From JAXGPP01 sp964436865 (GTDB lineage: Bacteria > Planctomycetota > Planctomycetia > Pirellulales > Thermoguttaceae): a stretch of 64,000 bases of DNA. The stretch spans positions 19,908 through 83,907 of the forward strand of contig CAYTFK010000003.1 of assembly GCA_964436865.1 (NCBI GenBank), written 5' to 3'. Both the position numbers and the translations under genes were made by a program. Below, piece by piece: positions 25,790 to 33,348 of the stretch. Position 1 is the first letter of the stretch, and every line of letters begins with the position of its first letter. The notes beneath the pieces were generated by a model. It did not search any database, was not told where the DNA came from, and worked only from the letters and a program-made list of their open reading frames with translations.

Positions 25790-28069
25790 TTGAAAGAACG
25801 AGTAGAAACGAGGATCGGACGGGGTACTCTCTGGCTTGAGACCGGAGAGCTGGCAAAGCAGGCGGCCGGAAGCTGCCTTATCGGTTACGGCGAAACCGTG
25901 GTCCTCTGTGCCACCGCCACCGGCCCGGGCCGACCGGGTATCGATTTCTTCCCCCTCACCTGCGACTATCGCGAACGAGTCGCCGCGGCCGGCAAGTTCC
26001 CCGGCGGATTCCTCAAGCGTGAAGGGCGTCCGACCATCAAGGAGACGCTCACCGCGCGGCTCATGGACCGGCCCATCCGGCCGCTCTTCCCCGACGGCTT
26101 CCGCGACGAGGTCCAGGTTCAGGCCTTCGTTATGGCGGCCGACCGCCAGAACGATCCGGACGTGCTCGCCATGAACGGGGCCGCCGCGGCCCTGGGAGTC
26201 TCCGCCCTGCCGTTCCAGGGACCGCTCGCCTCGGTCCGACTGGGCTTCATCGACGGCGAGTACGTGCCATTCCCCACCCAGGACGAACTCGAGGAGAGCG
26301 ACCTCGACCTGATCGTCTCCGGTTCCCGCGACGCCGTCCTGATGATCGAGGGCTTCGCGCGCGAGATGCCCGAAGACCAGATGGCCGAGGCGATCGTCAA
26401 GGCCCACGAATACATCCGGCAGATCTGCGACCTGCAGCAGGAGCTGATCGACAAGGTGCGGCCGGAGAAGATCGTCGTGCCGCCGCTGCCGCCCGACGAG
26501 CTCTACGAACAGCTCAAGGCGCGCTACTACGAGGATTTCCGCCAGGCCAAGCGGACCGAGGGCAAGCAGGCCCGCGCGGCCGCCGTCCAGGCCCTCAAGG
26601 AACGCGCCATTGCCGAAATGATCCCCGATCCGGCCGCCGAGGGCGCTATCGCAGCCGACGCCCTCGACAAATCGTGGCACGATCTCGAACACAGGGTGTT
26701 GCGCGACGTGATCCTCGATGGCACGCGCCCCGATGGCCGCGGCTTCAAGGAACTGCGCCAAATCACGTGCAAGGTCGATGTCCTCCCCCGCGTGCACGGC
26801 TCCGCCTTGTTCCAACGCGGCGAGACCCAGGCCATGATCACCGTGACCCTGGGCACCTCGCGCGACGAGCAGCGCGTCGACGGCCTGCTGGAAGAGTACA
26901 GCAAGAAGTTCATGCTCGACTACTACTTCCCGCCCTTCTCCGTAGGCGAGGTCCGGCCGATTCGCGGACCCGGCCGCCGGGAGATCGGCCACGGGATGCT
27001 TGCCGAGCGGAGCGTCAAGCCTGTGCTGCCGGAACCGGATCGGTTCCCCTACACCATCCGCATCATTTCCGACATCCTCGAGTCGAACGGCTCGAGCTCG
27101 ATGGCCAGCGTCTGCGGCGCTACCCTGGGCCTGATGGCCGCCGGCGTGCCGATCAGCAATCCGGTGGCCGGCATCTCGGTGGGGCTCGTCCAGGAGGCCG
27201 ATCGCTGGGTGCTGCTGACCGACATCATCGGCGATGAGGACCACCACGGCGACATGGACTTCAAGATCTCCGGCACCCAGAACGGGATCACCGGAATCCA
27301 GCTCGACCTGAAGACCCTCGGCATCAGCGAGGAGATCATCCGTGCCACGCTCGTCCAGTCGCGCGAGGCCCGCATCGAGATCCTCCGCAAGATGCTCACC
27401 ACCATCCCGCGGCCCCGCGGCGACATATCGATGTGGGCCCCGCGGCTCCTGCGGACCAAGATCGATCCTGAGAAGATCGGCCTGCTGATCGGCCCCGGCG
27501 GCAAGACGATCCGCGCCATCCAGGAGACGACCGGCGCATCGATCGATGTCGACGACGACGGCACGGTGATGATCGCCTCCACCTCCGCGGAAGGCGCCGA
27601 GCAGGCGATGCGCCAGGTCGAGGCCCTCACCGCCAGCGTCGAGGTCGGCCGCGTCTACGAAGGACGCGTGACCAGCATCAAGGATTTCGGCGCTTTCATC
27701 GAGATCCTCCCCGGCAAGGATGGCCTGTGCCATATCAGCGAGCTGTCCGACCAGTACGTTTCGAGCGTCTCCGACGTCTGCAAAGTCGGCGATGTGATGC
27801 AGGTCAAGGTGATCTCGATCGACGATCAGGACCGCGTGAAGCTCAGCCGCAAGGTCCTGCTGCGCGAGCAGAAGGGCGAGGAGCCCGACGCCCCTCGCAG
27901 CGAAGGCGGACGCCCCGAGGGAGAACGCAGCGAGCGCGGCGATCGGGAGCGTGATCGCGGTGACCGGGAGCGGGGAGACCGGGATCGCGGCGATCGCGGA
28001 CGGGGAGACCGTGGGCGCGGCGATCGCGGACGCGGCGACGGTGGACGCCGCGGCAACGGCGGCCGCTAG
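25790..28069 (+). CDS. pnp: Polyribonucleotide nucleotidyltransferase (PNPase)
   Basis: This 759-residue 3'-5' phosphorolytic exoribonuclease has two RNase PH domains (the second including EIGHGMLAERSVKPVLP and the SSSMASVCGATLGLMA core), a KH domain (GLLIGPGGKTIRAIQETTGA) and an S1 domain (GRVYEGRVTSIKDFGAFIEI). The start is probably TTG at 25790: family members begin KERVE..., and GAAGGA sits ahead of it. The frame is open further upstream but without similarity. After S1 it has a tail of about 55 residues made almost only of R, G, D and E in repeated DRGDRGRG-like units. It follows rpsO by 192 bp. Confidence 0.96.
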   Translation: MKERVETRIGRGTLWLETGELAKQAAGSCLIGYGETVVLCATATGPGRPGIDFFPLTCDYRERVAAAGKFPGGFLKREGRPTIKETLTARLMDRPIRPLFPDGFRDEVQVQAFVMAADRQNDPDVLAMNGAAAALGVSALPFQGPLASVRLGFIDGEYVPFPTQDELEESDLDLIVSGSRDAVLMIEGFAREMPEDQMAEAIVKAHEYIRQICDLQQELIDKVRPEKIVVPPLPPDELYEQLKARYYEDFRQAKRTEGKQARAAAVQALKERAIAEMIPDPAAEGAIAADALDKSWHDLEHRVLRDVILDGTRPDGRGFKELRQITCKVDVLPRVHGSALFQRGETQAMITVTLGTSRDEQRVDGLLEEYSKKFMLDYYFPPFSVGEVRPIRGPGRREIGHGMLAERSVKPVLPEPDRFPYTIRIISDILESNGSSSMASVCGATLGLMAAGVPISNPVAGISVGLVQEADRWVLLTDIIGDEDHHGDMDFKISGTQNGITGIQLDLKTLGISEEIIRATLVQSREARIEILRKMLTTIPRPRGDISMWAPRLLRTKIDPEKIGLLIGPGGKTIRAIQETTGASIDVDDDGTVMIASTSAEGAEQAMRQVEALTASVEVGRVYEGRVTSIKDFGAFIEILPGKDGLCHISELSDQYVSSVSDVCKVGDVMQVKVISIDDQDRVKLSRKVLLREQKGEEPDAPRSEGGRPEGERSERGDRERDRGDRERGDRDRGDRGRGDRGRGDRGRGDGGRRGNGGR
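27880..28066 (+). repeat. RGD-rich degenerate repeat encoding the PNPase tail
   Basis: The end of pnp is built from degenerate units of about 9-12 bases encoding R-G-D, such as GATCGCGGACGGGGAGACCG and variants. The result is a basic-acidic, disordered tail. Such RGG/RGD-like tails often bind RNA. It is a coding repeat, not a CRISPR array: there are no unique spacers. Confidence 0.75.
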
Positions 28070-28103
28070 TTGCGGCTGGAAGACAACGTCCGTATTCGGG
28101 CGG

Positions 28104-28138
28104 CATGCCCACACGTCGACATGCGGCGTGTGGGCATG
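28104..28138 (+). terminator. Strong hairpin after pnp
   Basis: CATGCCCACACG and CGTGTGGGCATG form a perfect 12-bp stem around an 11-base loop, followed by TTCTTC. It lies 35 bp after the pnp stop and 60 bp before the histidine kinase gene, and it probably ends the rpsO-pnp transcript. Confidence 0.7.
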
Positions 28139-28200
28139 TTCTTCACAACTTGTGCTCCACATGACGGATTGCCTCGCGCCGAACGCGAGCAGTACAGACG

Positions 28201-28953
28201 ATGATCGCACCACCCAACTTGTCTGAAAGCGACATCAATCGCCGGCTTGTCGACCAGTACACCGAGATCGCGCGGCTGGCGGGCGGTCTGGCGCACGAGA
28301 TCAAGAATCCGCTGTCGACGATCTGCCTCAACATGGAGCTGCTGGCCGAGGACTTCGCCGACCCGCAGACGCCGCGCGACCGCCGCACGCTGGCCAAGGT
28401 GCAGGTCGTGCAGCGCGAGTGCCAGCGGCTGCAGTCGCTGTTGGACGATTTCCTCAATTTCGCCCGCGTCCGCCCGCTCAGCTTCCAGCCGAGCAACCTC
28501 AACGGCCTGATCGGCGACCTGCTCGACTTTTTCGCCCCCAAGGCCAAGGAAGCTGGCATCGAGGTCATTGACTACCTCGCCAGCGACCTGCCCTCCGTCC
28601 TCCTCGACCGCGAGGCGATGCACCGGGCGCTGTTGAACCTGATCCTCAACGCCGAGCAGGCCATGCCCGGCGGCGGCCAGCTTGTGGTGCGCACCCGGGC
28701 CGCCGGCGATTGGGTCGTGCTCGACCTCATCGACACCGGTTCGGGCATGGACCGCGCCACGCAGGAAAGAGTGTTCGACGTATTCTACTCCACCAAGCGC
28801 GGCGGCAGCGGCCTGGGATTGCCCACCGCCAGGAAGATTATCGAGGCCCACGGCGGGCAGATGATGCTGCAGAGCGAGGTCGGCCGGGGCACGCAGTTCA
28901 CCATCAAGCTTCCGGTGCTTCCGCGCCTGGCCGCCGACGGCAGCACTGGTTGA
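28201..28953 (+). CDS. Sensor histidine kinase, NtrB-like, without an input domain
   Basis: This 250-residue cytoplasmic kinase begins almost directly with the dimerisation/phosphotransfer domain: LAGGLAHEIKNPLSTICL with phospho-acceptor His32. The ATPase domain shows the N box (ALLNLILNAEQAMPGGG), the G1 box (DTGSGMD) and the G2 box (KRGGSGLGLPTARKIIEAHG). There is no PAS, HAMP or membrane sensor, so the signal must come through another protein or the short N-terminus. The next gene, 120 bp on, encodes a sigma54-type response regulator, its probable partner. Confidence 0.93.
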   Translation: MIAPPNLSESDINRRLVDQYTEIARLAGGLAHEIKNPLSTICLNMELLAEDFADPQTPRDRRTLAKVQVVQRECQRLQSLLDDFLNFARVRPLSFQPSNLNGLIGDLLDFFAPKAKEAGIEVIDYLASDLPSVLLDREAMHRALLNLILNAEQAMPGGGQLVVRTRAAGDWVVLDLIDTGSGMDRATQERVFDVFYSTKRGGSGLGLPTARKIIEAHGGQMMLQSEVGRGTQFTIKLPVLPRLAADGSTG

Positions 28954-29073
28954 CGCTCGCGGCAGCGATTGGCCGGGCGGAACAGAGCGGAGGCGGAGCC
29001 GTGCGGCCTCGCGGCGGGATGCCTTCTTCCAACGAACTCCATCCGATCATCGAGCACTGACGGTTTTCATCCC

Positions 29074-30477
29074 ATGGCTGTCTCCGAAGAAAACGCCGCC
29101 GAAGCCGTTCCCCAACCCGCTGCCGATGTCCTGATCATCGACAACGAGGCGGCTCATGCCGAGGTCGTCGCCGAGGCCCTCGACCGCGTGGGCTTCGCCT
29201 GCCACATCGCGACCTCCGGCGCCCAGGGGGCCGAGCTGATCTCCGATCGCCACTTCGACGTCATCATCACCGACCTGGTGATGCACGATATCGACGGCCT
29301 GGGCATTCTCGCCCGGGCCAAGGAGGAACTGCCCGACTCGGAGGTCATCCTCATCACCGGCCACGGCTCGGTCCCTTCGGCCGTCGAGGCGATGAAACGC
29401 GGAGCCTTCAACTACCTGCTCAAGCCGCTGGACCTCAATCAACTCCGCGCCGTCGCGCAGCGGGCTGCCGAGGCGGCCCGCCTGCGGCAGGCCAACGTCG
29501 AGCTCAAACGGCGCCTCGACGAAAAGTTCGGATTCGAGGGAGTCATCGGCGACAGCCCGCAGATGCGCGACGTCATCGAACGGCTCAAGCGGATCGCCCC
29601 CACCAACGCCAGCGTGCTCATCCAGGGAGAAACGGGCACCGGCAAGGAACTGGTCGCCCAGGCCATCCACCAGAACAGCCCGCGCAAGAACAAGCCCTTT
29701 GTCGCCCTCAACTGCGCCGCGCTGAGCGAGAACATCCTCGAGAGCGAACTCTTCGGCCATGTCAGGGGCGCGTTCACCGACGCCTCGACCGACCGCGTCG
29801 GCAAGTTCGAGTACGCCCACGGCGGCACGCTGTTCCTCGACGAAGTGGGCGACATGCCGATGGCCACTCAGATCAAGCTCCTCCGCGTGCTCGAAAACGG
29901 CGAGATCACCCGGGTGGGCTCCAATGATCCGATCAAGGTCAACGTGCGGATCCTCTCGGCCACCAACCGCCATCTCGAAGACGCGATCCAGGCCGGAACG
30001 TTCCGCAGTGACCTCTACCACCGCCTCAAGGTGGTCACCGTGCGCCTGCCGACCTTGCGCGAGCGGAGCGCCGACATCCCCGTGCTCATTGACCACTTCA
30101 TCAAGCTGTTTGCCAAGACCCATGGCAAGCAGATCCGCGGCGTTTCTCCCCCTTGCCGCCGCCGGTTGCTGGCCTACCAGTGGCCGGGCAACGTCCGCGA
30201 ACTCAAGAATGCGGTCGAAAGCATGGTGGTGGTCGACTACGACGGACTTCTCGATCTCGACGATCTGCCCGAGCAACTCGCCGATTCGGCCGAACCCCAG
30301 GGTGAACCGGCCGCCGCGTCGCTCGCCGGCCTGGTCGGCAGGCCCCTGGAAGAACTCGAGCGGCTGTTCATCGCCGAGACGCTCCGCGTCACCGCCGGCA
30401 ACCGCGAAGAGGCGGCCAACATGCTCGGCATCGGCGAGCGGACGCTGTACCGCAAGATCAAGGAATACCAGCTATGA
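29074..30477 (+). CDS. Sigma54-dependent NtrC-family response regulator
   Basis: This 467-residue regulator has a receiver domain (phospho-acceptor Asp67 in IITDLVM, LITGHGS, Lys117 in LLKPLD), an AAA+ domain (Walker A GETGTGKE at 185-192, Walker B TLFLDEVGD) and a C-terminal Fis-type helix-turn-helix ending in RTLYRKIKEYQL. The loop that contacts sigma54 reads GAFTDA (232-237) instead of GAFTGA. One residue of the acidic pair of the receiver is Asn (IIDNEAA). ATG 29074 starts the receiver with a normal leader. It is paired with the upstream kinase; target promoters would be -24/-12 type. It overlaps the convergent Uma2 gene by 6 bp. Confidence 0.95.
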   Translation: MAVSEENAAEAVPQPAADVLIIDNEAAHAEVVAEALDRVGFACHIATSGAQGAELISDRHFDVIITDLVMHDIDGLGILARAKEELPDSEVILITGHGSVPSAVEAMKRGAFNYLLKPLDLNQLRAVAQRAAEAARLRQANVELKRRLDEKFGFEGVIGDSPQMRDVIERLKRIAPTNASVLIQGETGTGKELVAQAIHQNSPRKNKPFVALNCAALSENILESELFGHVRGAFTDASTDRVGKFEYAHGGTLFLDEVGDMPMATQIKLLRVLENGEITRVGSNDPIKVNVRILSATNRHLEDAIQAGTFRSDLYHRLKVVTVRLPTLRERSADIPVLIDHFIKLFAKTHGKQIRGVSPPCRRRLLAYQWPGNVRELKNAVESMVVVDYDGLLDLDDLPEQLADSAEPQGEPAAASLAGLVGRPLEELERLFIAETLRVTAGNREEAANMLGIGERTLYRKIKEYQL

Positions 30478-31179
30478 CGGCTGCCCCGGCTCCGGCGGCT
30501 TGCGGTCGGCGCGGGCGAAGACTTCCGCCAGCGGCAACCTGAAGCCGGGGAGCACCTCGCCGCCGTCGAGCACGCCCTGGGAGTCGATCTCGCTCGCCGA
30601 CTCTGGCGACGTGAACACCCGAGCTGTTCGGTTCTTGGGATCGATATACCACACCAGCCGCGTGCCCGACCGGAAATACTCGTCAAGCTTCCGGCGCATC
30701 TCGCCCGGCGTATTCGCCTCCGAGAGCACCTCCACCGCCAGATCGGGCGCCAGGCTCCAGATCGCGTCCTGCGGCCGCCCCTCCGGCGGCAAGCGATTCC
30801 ACGACAGGAAGGCGACGTCCGGTATCCTCACCAACTGCGGCAGGATCTTCAGCATGCCGTCCGGCGCGGTGACCAGGCCGAGGTTCCGCTCATCAACGAA
30901 ACTGCCGAGCATCCGGATAATGATCCCCGCCAGCACCGACTCGTAAGTGCCCATGGTCTTCTCTACCAGAACGCCGTCCACGAGCTCACAGATCCGACCA
31001 ATCCGCTGCTTCGCCTCCAGCACGTCCTTTTCGACAGCCGTGCCAGGAGGGGGTACGGTCCGGATCCGATCCAGCGGAATGTCTCCCAGACGGGCGACAA
31101 GATCGGCGAGCGTCTCGTCGCGCCAGCCCGTTGGCGGCGAGGAGCTCACCGGATTCTGAAGCGAAGTGGTGGTCGCCAT
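30472..31179 (-). CDS. Uma2 family (DUF820) restriction-endonuclease-fold protein
   Basis: This 235-residue protein fits the Uma2/DUF820 family, a PD-(D/E)XK nuclease-fold group abundant in cyanobacteria and planctomycetes and of unclear role. Typical features are ICELVDGVLVEKTMG, then RIPDVAFLSWNRLP with the conserved PDVAF, APDLAVEVLSEANTPGEM, and a later lysine in KLDEYFRSGTRLVWYID. ATG 31179 is preceded by GAGGACC; the ATG at 31206 lacks such a site. It is convergent with the NtrC-type regulator. Confidence 0.9.
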   Translation of the reverse strand: MATTTSLQNPVSSSPPTGWRDETLADLVARLGDIPLDRIRTVPPPGTAVEKDVLEAKQRIGRICELVDGVLVEKTMGTYESVLAGIIIRMLGSFVDERNLGLVTAPDGMLKILPQLVRIPDVAFLSWNRLPPEGRPQDAIWSLAPDLAVEVLSEANTPGEMRRKLDEYFRSGTRLVWYIDPKNRTARVFTSPESASEIDSQGVLDGGEVLPGFRLPLAEVFARADRKPPEPGQPS

Positions 31180-31269
31180 CGGTAGGTCCTCGCAGCGAAG
31201 GCCCATTTGCCCCTACAAATGCCAGCGCGCTACGCTGCGCCATTATACCACGACCCGACCGCCGCGGCC

Positions 31270-31330
31270 CTGACGCTCCCCTTGGCCGGCGTTGGAGTCC
31301 CGGCTTCAGCCGGCCTTGAAATCGCTTTCC
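31270..31330. repeat. GC-rich palindromic intergenic element
   Basis: Between the Uma2 and transporter genes the sequence GTCCCGGCTTCAGCCGG contains the palindrome CCGGCT-TC-AGCCGG. A similar element, GTCCCGCCTTCAGGCGG, lies at 21975-21991 after the 652-aa gene. The two share the frame GTCCCG(G/C)CTTCAG(C/G)CGG, which suggests a dispersed repeat family. Confidence 0.45.
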
Positions 31331-31412
31331 GAAACCGGCCTGGCAGTCGCAGTCTAGCGCCGGCACTCCAGCGCTCCGCTCGACCAGGGACTCCGCGTCC
31401 CGGCACGAGCGA

Positions 31413-32927
31413 TCACTCCGCCCCGCGTGCCACTCTCACGGGTTCGGGCGAGGCCTCCGGCCCAGCCTGTGCCTGCCGCTCTTCGAGCCACTGGCGCACC
31501 GGCTTGACCACGCCCCCTTGGATCTTGATGATCGCGCCCACGGTCGCCAGTCCCAGCGCGATCACCAGCAGGACGTTGAACACGGCCCGCCCCAGTCCGC
31601 GTCCCACCGCGTCGCCGATGTAGCTCCGCTTGTTGTTCATCACCAGGAAGATGAGGTACGCGATCGGCAGCATCGTGAAGCAGATCGCCGAAGCGACCAC
31701 CGGGAACCAGATCACCTTGTTGATGTTGAACACCACGCCCAGGATGCCCACCGCCGGCACCAGCGTGAACATGCGGTACCGCGTCGTGGTGTACTCCAGG
31801 CCGAACATCTCGCACAGCGTGAAGCCGCAGACCACCATGTGCGCCGAAACGGCTCCGCAGGTCATCCCGATCAGCCCCAGATTGAAGATGATCCGGCCCA
31901 GATGTTCTCCCATCACGCTCGACAGCGATCCCGCCGCCTTGAGCGGCGAAATCTCCGTGCGGATCATCTCGTTGTTGGGATCGTACACGCCCCCCACCGT
32001 CATCGCCAGCACGACCAGCGATGTGGCCAGCAGGAACGGCAGAAACATCGACATTCCCAGGTCCCACCGCGAGAGCTTCTTGTGGTTTGCGCCCCACCCC
32101 TTGGCCAGCAGCGAATAGGGGTAGAGGAACGTCATGTTGATCCCCACCGCCGCCCCCAGCATGCCGAGCACCAGCGTCACCGTGTCCATGTTGGCGGCCG
32201 TCAGGCCCGCGCGCGGCTCGACTTCCGGAATGCCGTACCAGCCGATGAATCCCTTGCCCACTTCCGCCCACTGGATGCGCGCGAAGTTCGCCACCACGAC
32301 GATGCCGAACGACAGGATCACCAGCGCGATCACGCCCCGCAGGAACCACTCGTAGAGCTTGATGCCGCGCGATCCGCTGCCGTAGTTCCAGGTAGTGAAC
32401 ATGTTCAGGCTCAGGATCAACAGGCCCGTGCCGATGCTCACCGCCAGACCGGCCGTCGTCAGCGACATCTCGGCCCCCGATCCGGTCTGCAGAGTCAGCC
32501 CGCCCACCGTGCCCACCAGCTCGCGAGCCGCCCCCGCGGCAAGCGTGTATTGCGGGAAGTGCCAGATCACCGAGGCGACCACCGTTCCCAGCGCCCAGAA
32601 GAAGACGAGCACCCGGCTCAGTTCCCGCCCAAACGCGCGATACGGCCGCTCGCCCGTCGTCAGCACCACGTTCCCCAGCGCCGCCAGCATGCAGACGCCG
32701 AGAAACATCCCCACCGGCTGCACCCACAGCAGCTTGTACCCGAACGAGGCCCCCGCCATCACCGACGCGGCAGCGCTGCCCGCCCCCAGCGTCATGGCGC
32801 TTTGCAGCAGCCCCGGCCCGGTCCGCTTTATATAGCCCCCGGCGCGGGCCAGAAACGGCTTGCTCTCCAGGGCCTTCAGCTCCGCCACTTCGCGGGCCAG
32901 CCGCTCCGGATCCCACTTGCTGGTCAT
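31413..32927 (-). CDS. Nramp-fold membrane transporter lacking canonical metal motifs
   Basis: This 504-residue protein has about 11 membrane helices and resembles Nramp divalent metal transporters in the first helix region (TGPGLLQSAMTLGAG, then AGASFGYKLLWV). In Nramp proteins that segment contains DPGN; here it reads GAGS. The helix-6 MPHN motif is likewise replaced (VGINMTFLYPYSLL). It may therefore carry another ion or substrate. ATG 32927 gives a 33-residue cytoplasmic leader. The frame is open to 33098, but the extra stretch is Pro/Cys/His-rich and unlike the family. The C-terminus is a short hydrophilic tail. Its gene is divergent from mutL, with a 421-bp gap and no clear element in it. 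Confidence 0.8.
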   Translation of the reverse strand: MTSKWDPERLAREVAELKALESKPFLARAGGYIKRTGPGLLQSAMTLGAGSAAASVMAGASFGYKLLWVQPVGMFLGVCMLAALGNVVLTTGERPYRAFGRELSRVLVFFWALGTVVASVIWHFPQYTLAAGAARELVGTVGGLTLQTGSGAEMSLTTAGLAVSIGTGLLILSLNMFTTWNYGSGSRGIKLYEWFLRGVIALVILSFGIVVVANFARIQWAEVGKGFIGWYGIPEVEPRAGLTAANMDTVTLVLGMLGAAVGINMTFLYPYSLLAKGWGANHKKLSRWDLGMSMFLPFLLATSLVVLAMTVGGVYDPNNEMIRTEISPLKAAGSLSSVMGEHLGRIIFNLGLIGMTCGAVSAHMVVCGFTLCEMFGLEYTTTRYRMFTLVPAVGILGVVFNINKVIWFPVVASAICFTMLPIAYLIFLVMNNKRSYIGDAVGRGLGRAVFNVLLVIALGLATVGAIIKIQGGVVKPVRQWLEERQAQAGPEASPEPVRVARGAE

Positions 32928-33348
32928 CGGCAGGCCTTTGGAAACCGGCTTGGCGCCGTCCGGCGCGACAGACTCTCTCAAAATGGGGGACGGAGCTTCA
33001 GACGGTGTCTTCGGGTTCGCCGGCACGGCAGTCTCTCCAGAATGAGGGTGGGGCGGCAGGCACACGCAGGCCAGGCATTTGTGCCGGGCCCTCTCCATTG
33101 CGCGGCAGGGTGCGGGACTTGCCGCAGATCCTGCAGATTACCCGTAATCGGCTCCGGCCGCAACCAATTGGGTTCGGGCAAAGAGTCCGCTCGGCATGAT
33201 CGTCAAACGGCCGGGCGCATCGGCCCGCAACGATCCGGACAACCGCTGCAGTGCGCCGGATTTCACCGCCGCTGCCTCGGCGAAACCCGCCTCGCGCCGC
33301 TACAATATCCAGACCATCTCAACCGCGGAAGGATCCTCATAGTTCATT

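Noticed and set aside
27880..28066. Possible CRISPR-like repeat array
   Set aside because: Units are short, contiguous and coding (R-G-D); there are no spacers.
25307..28213. 968-codon open frame antisense to rpsO and pnp
   Set aside because: It mirrors conserved genes on the other strand. Long antisense frames are expected in high-GC DNA, and the residue pattern matches no family.
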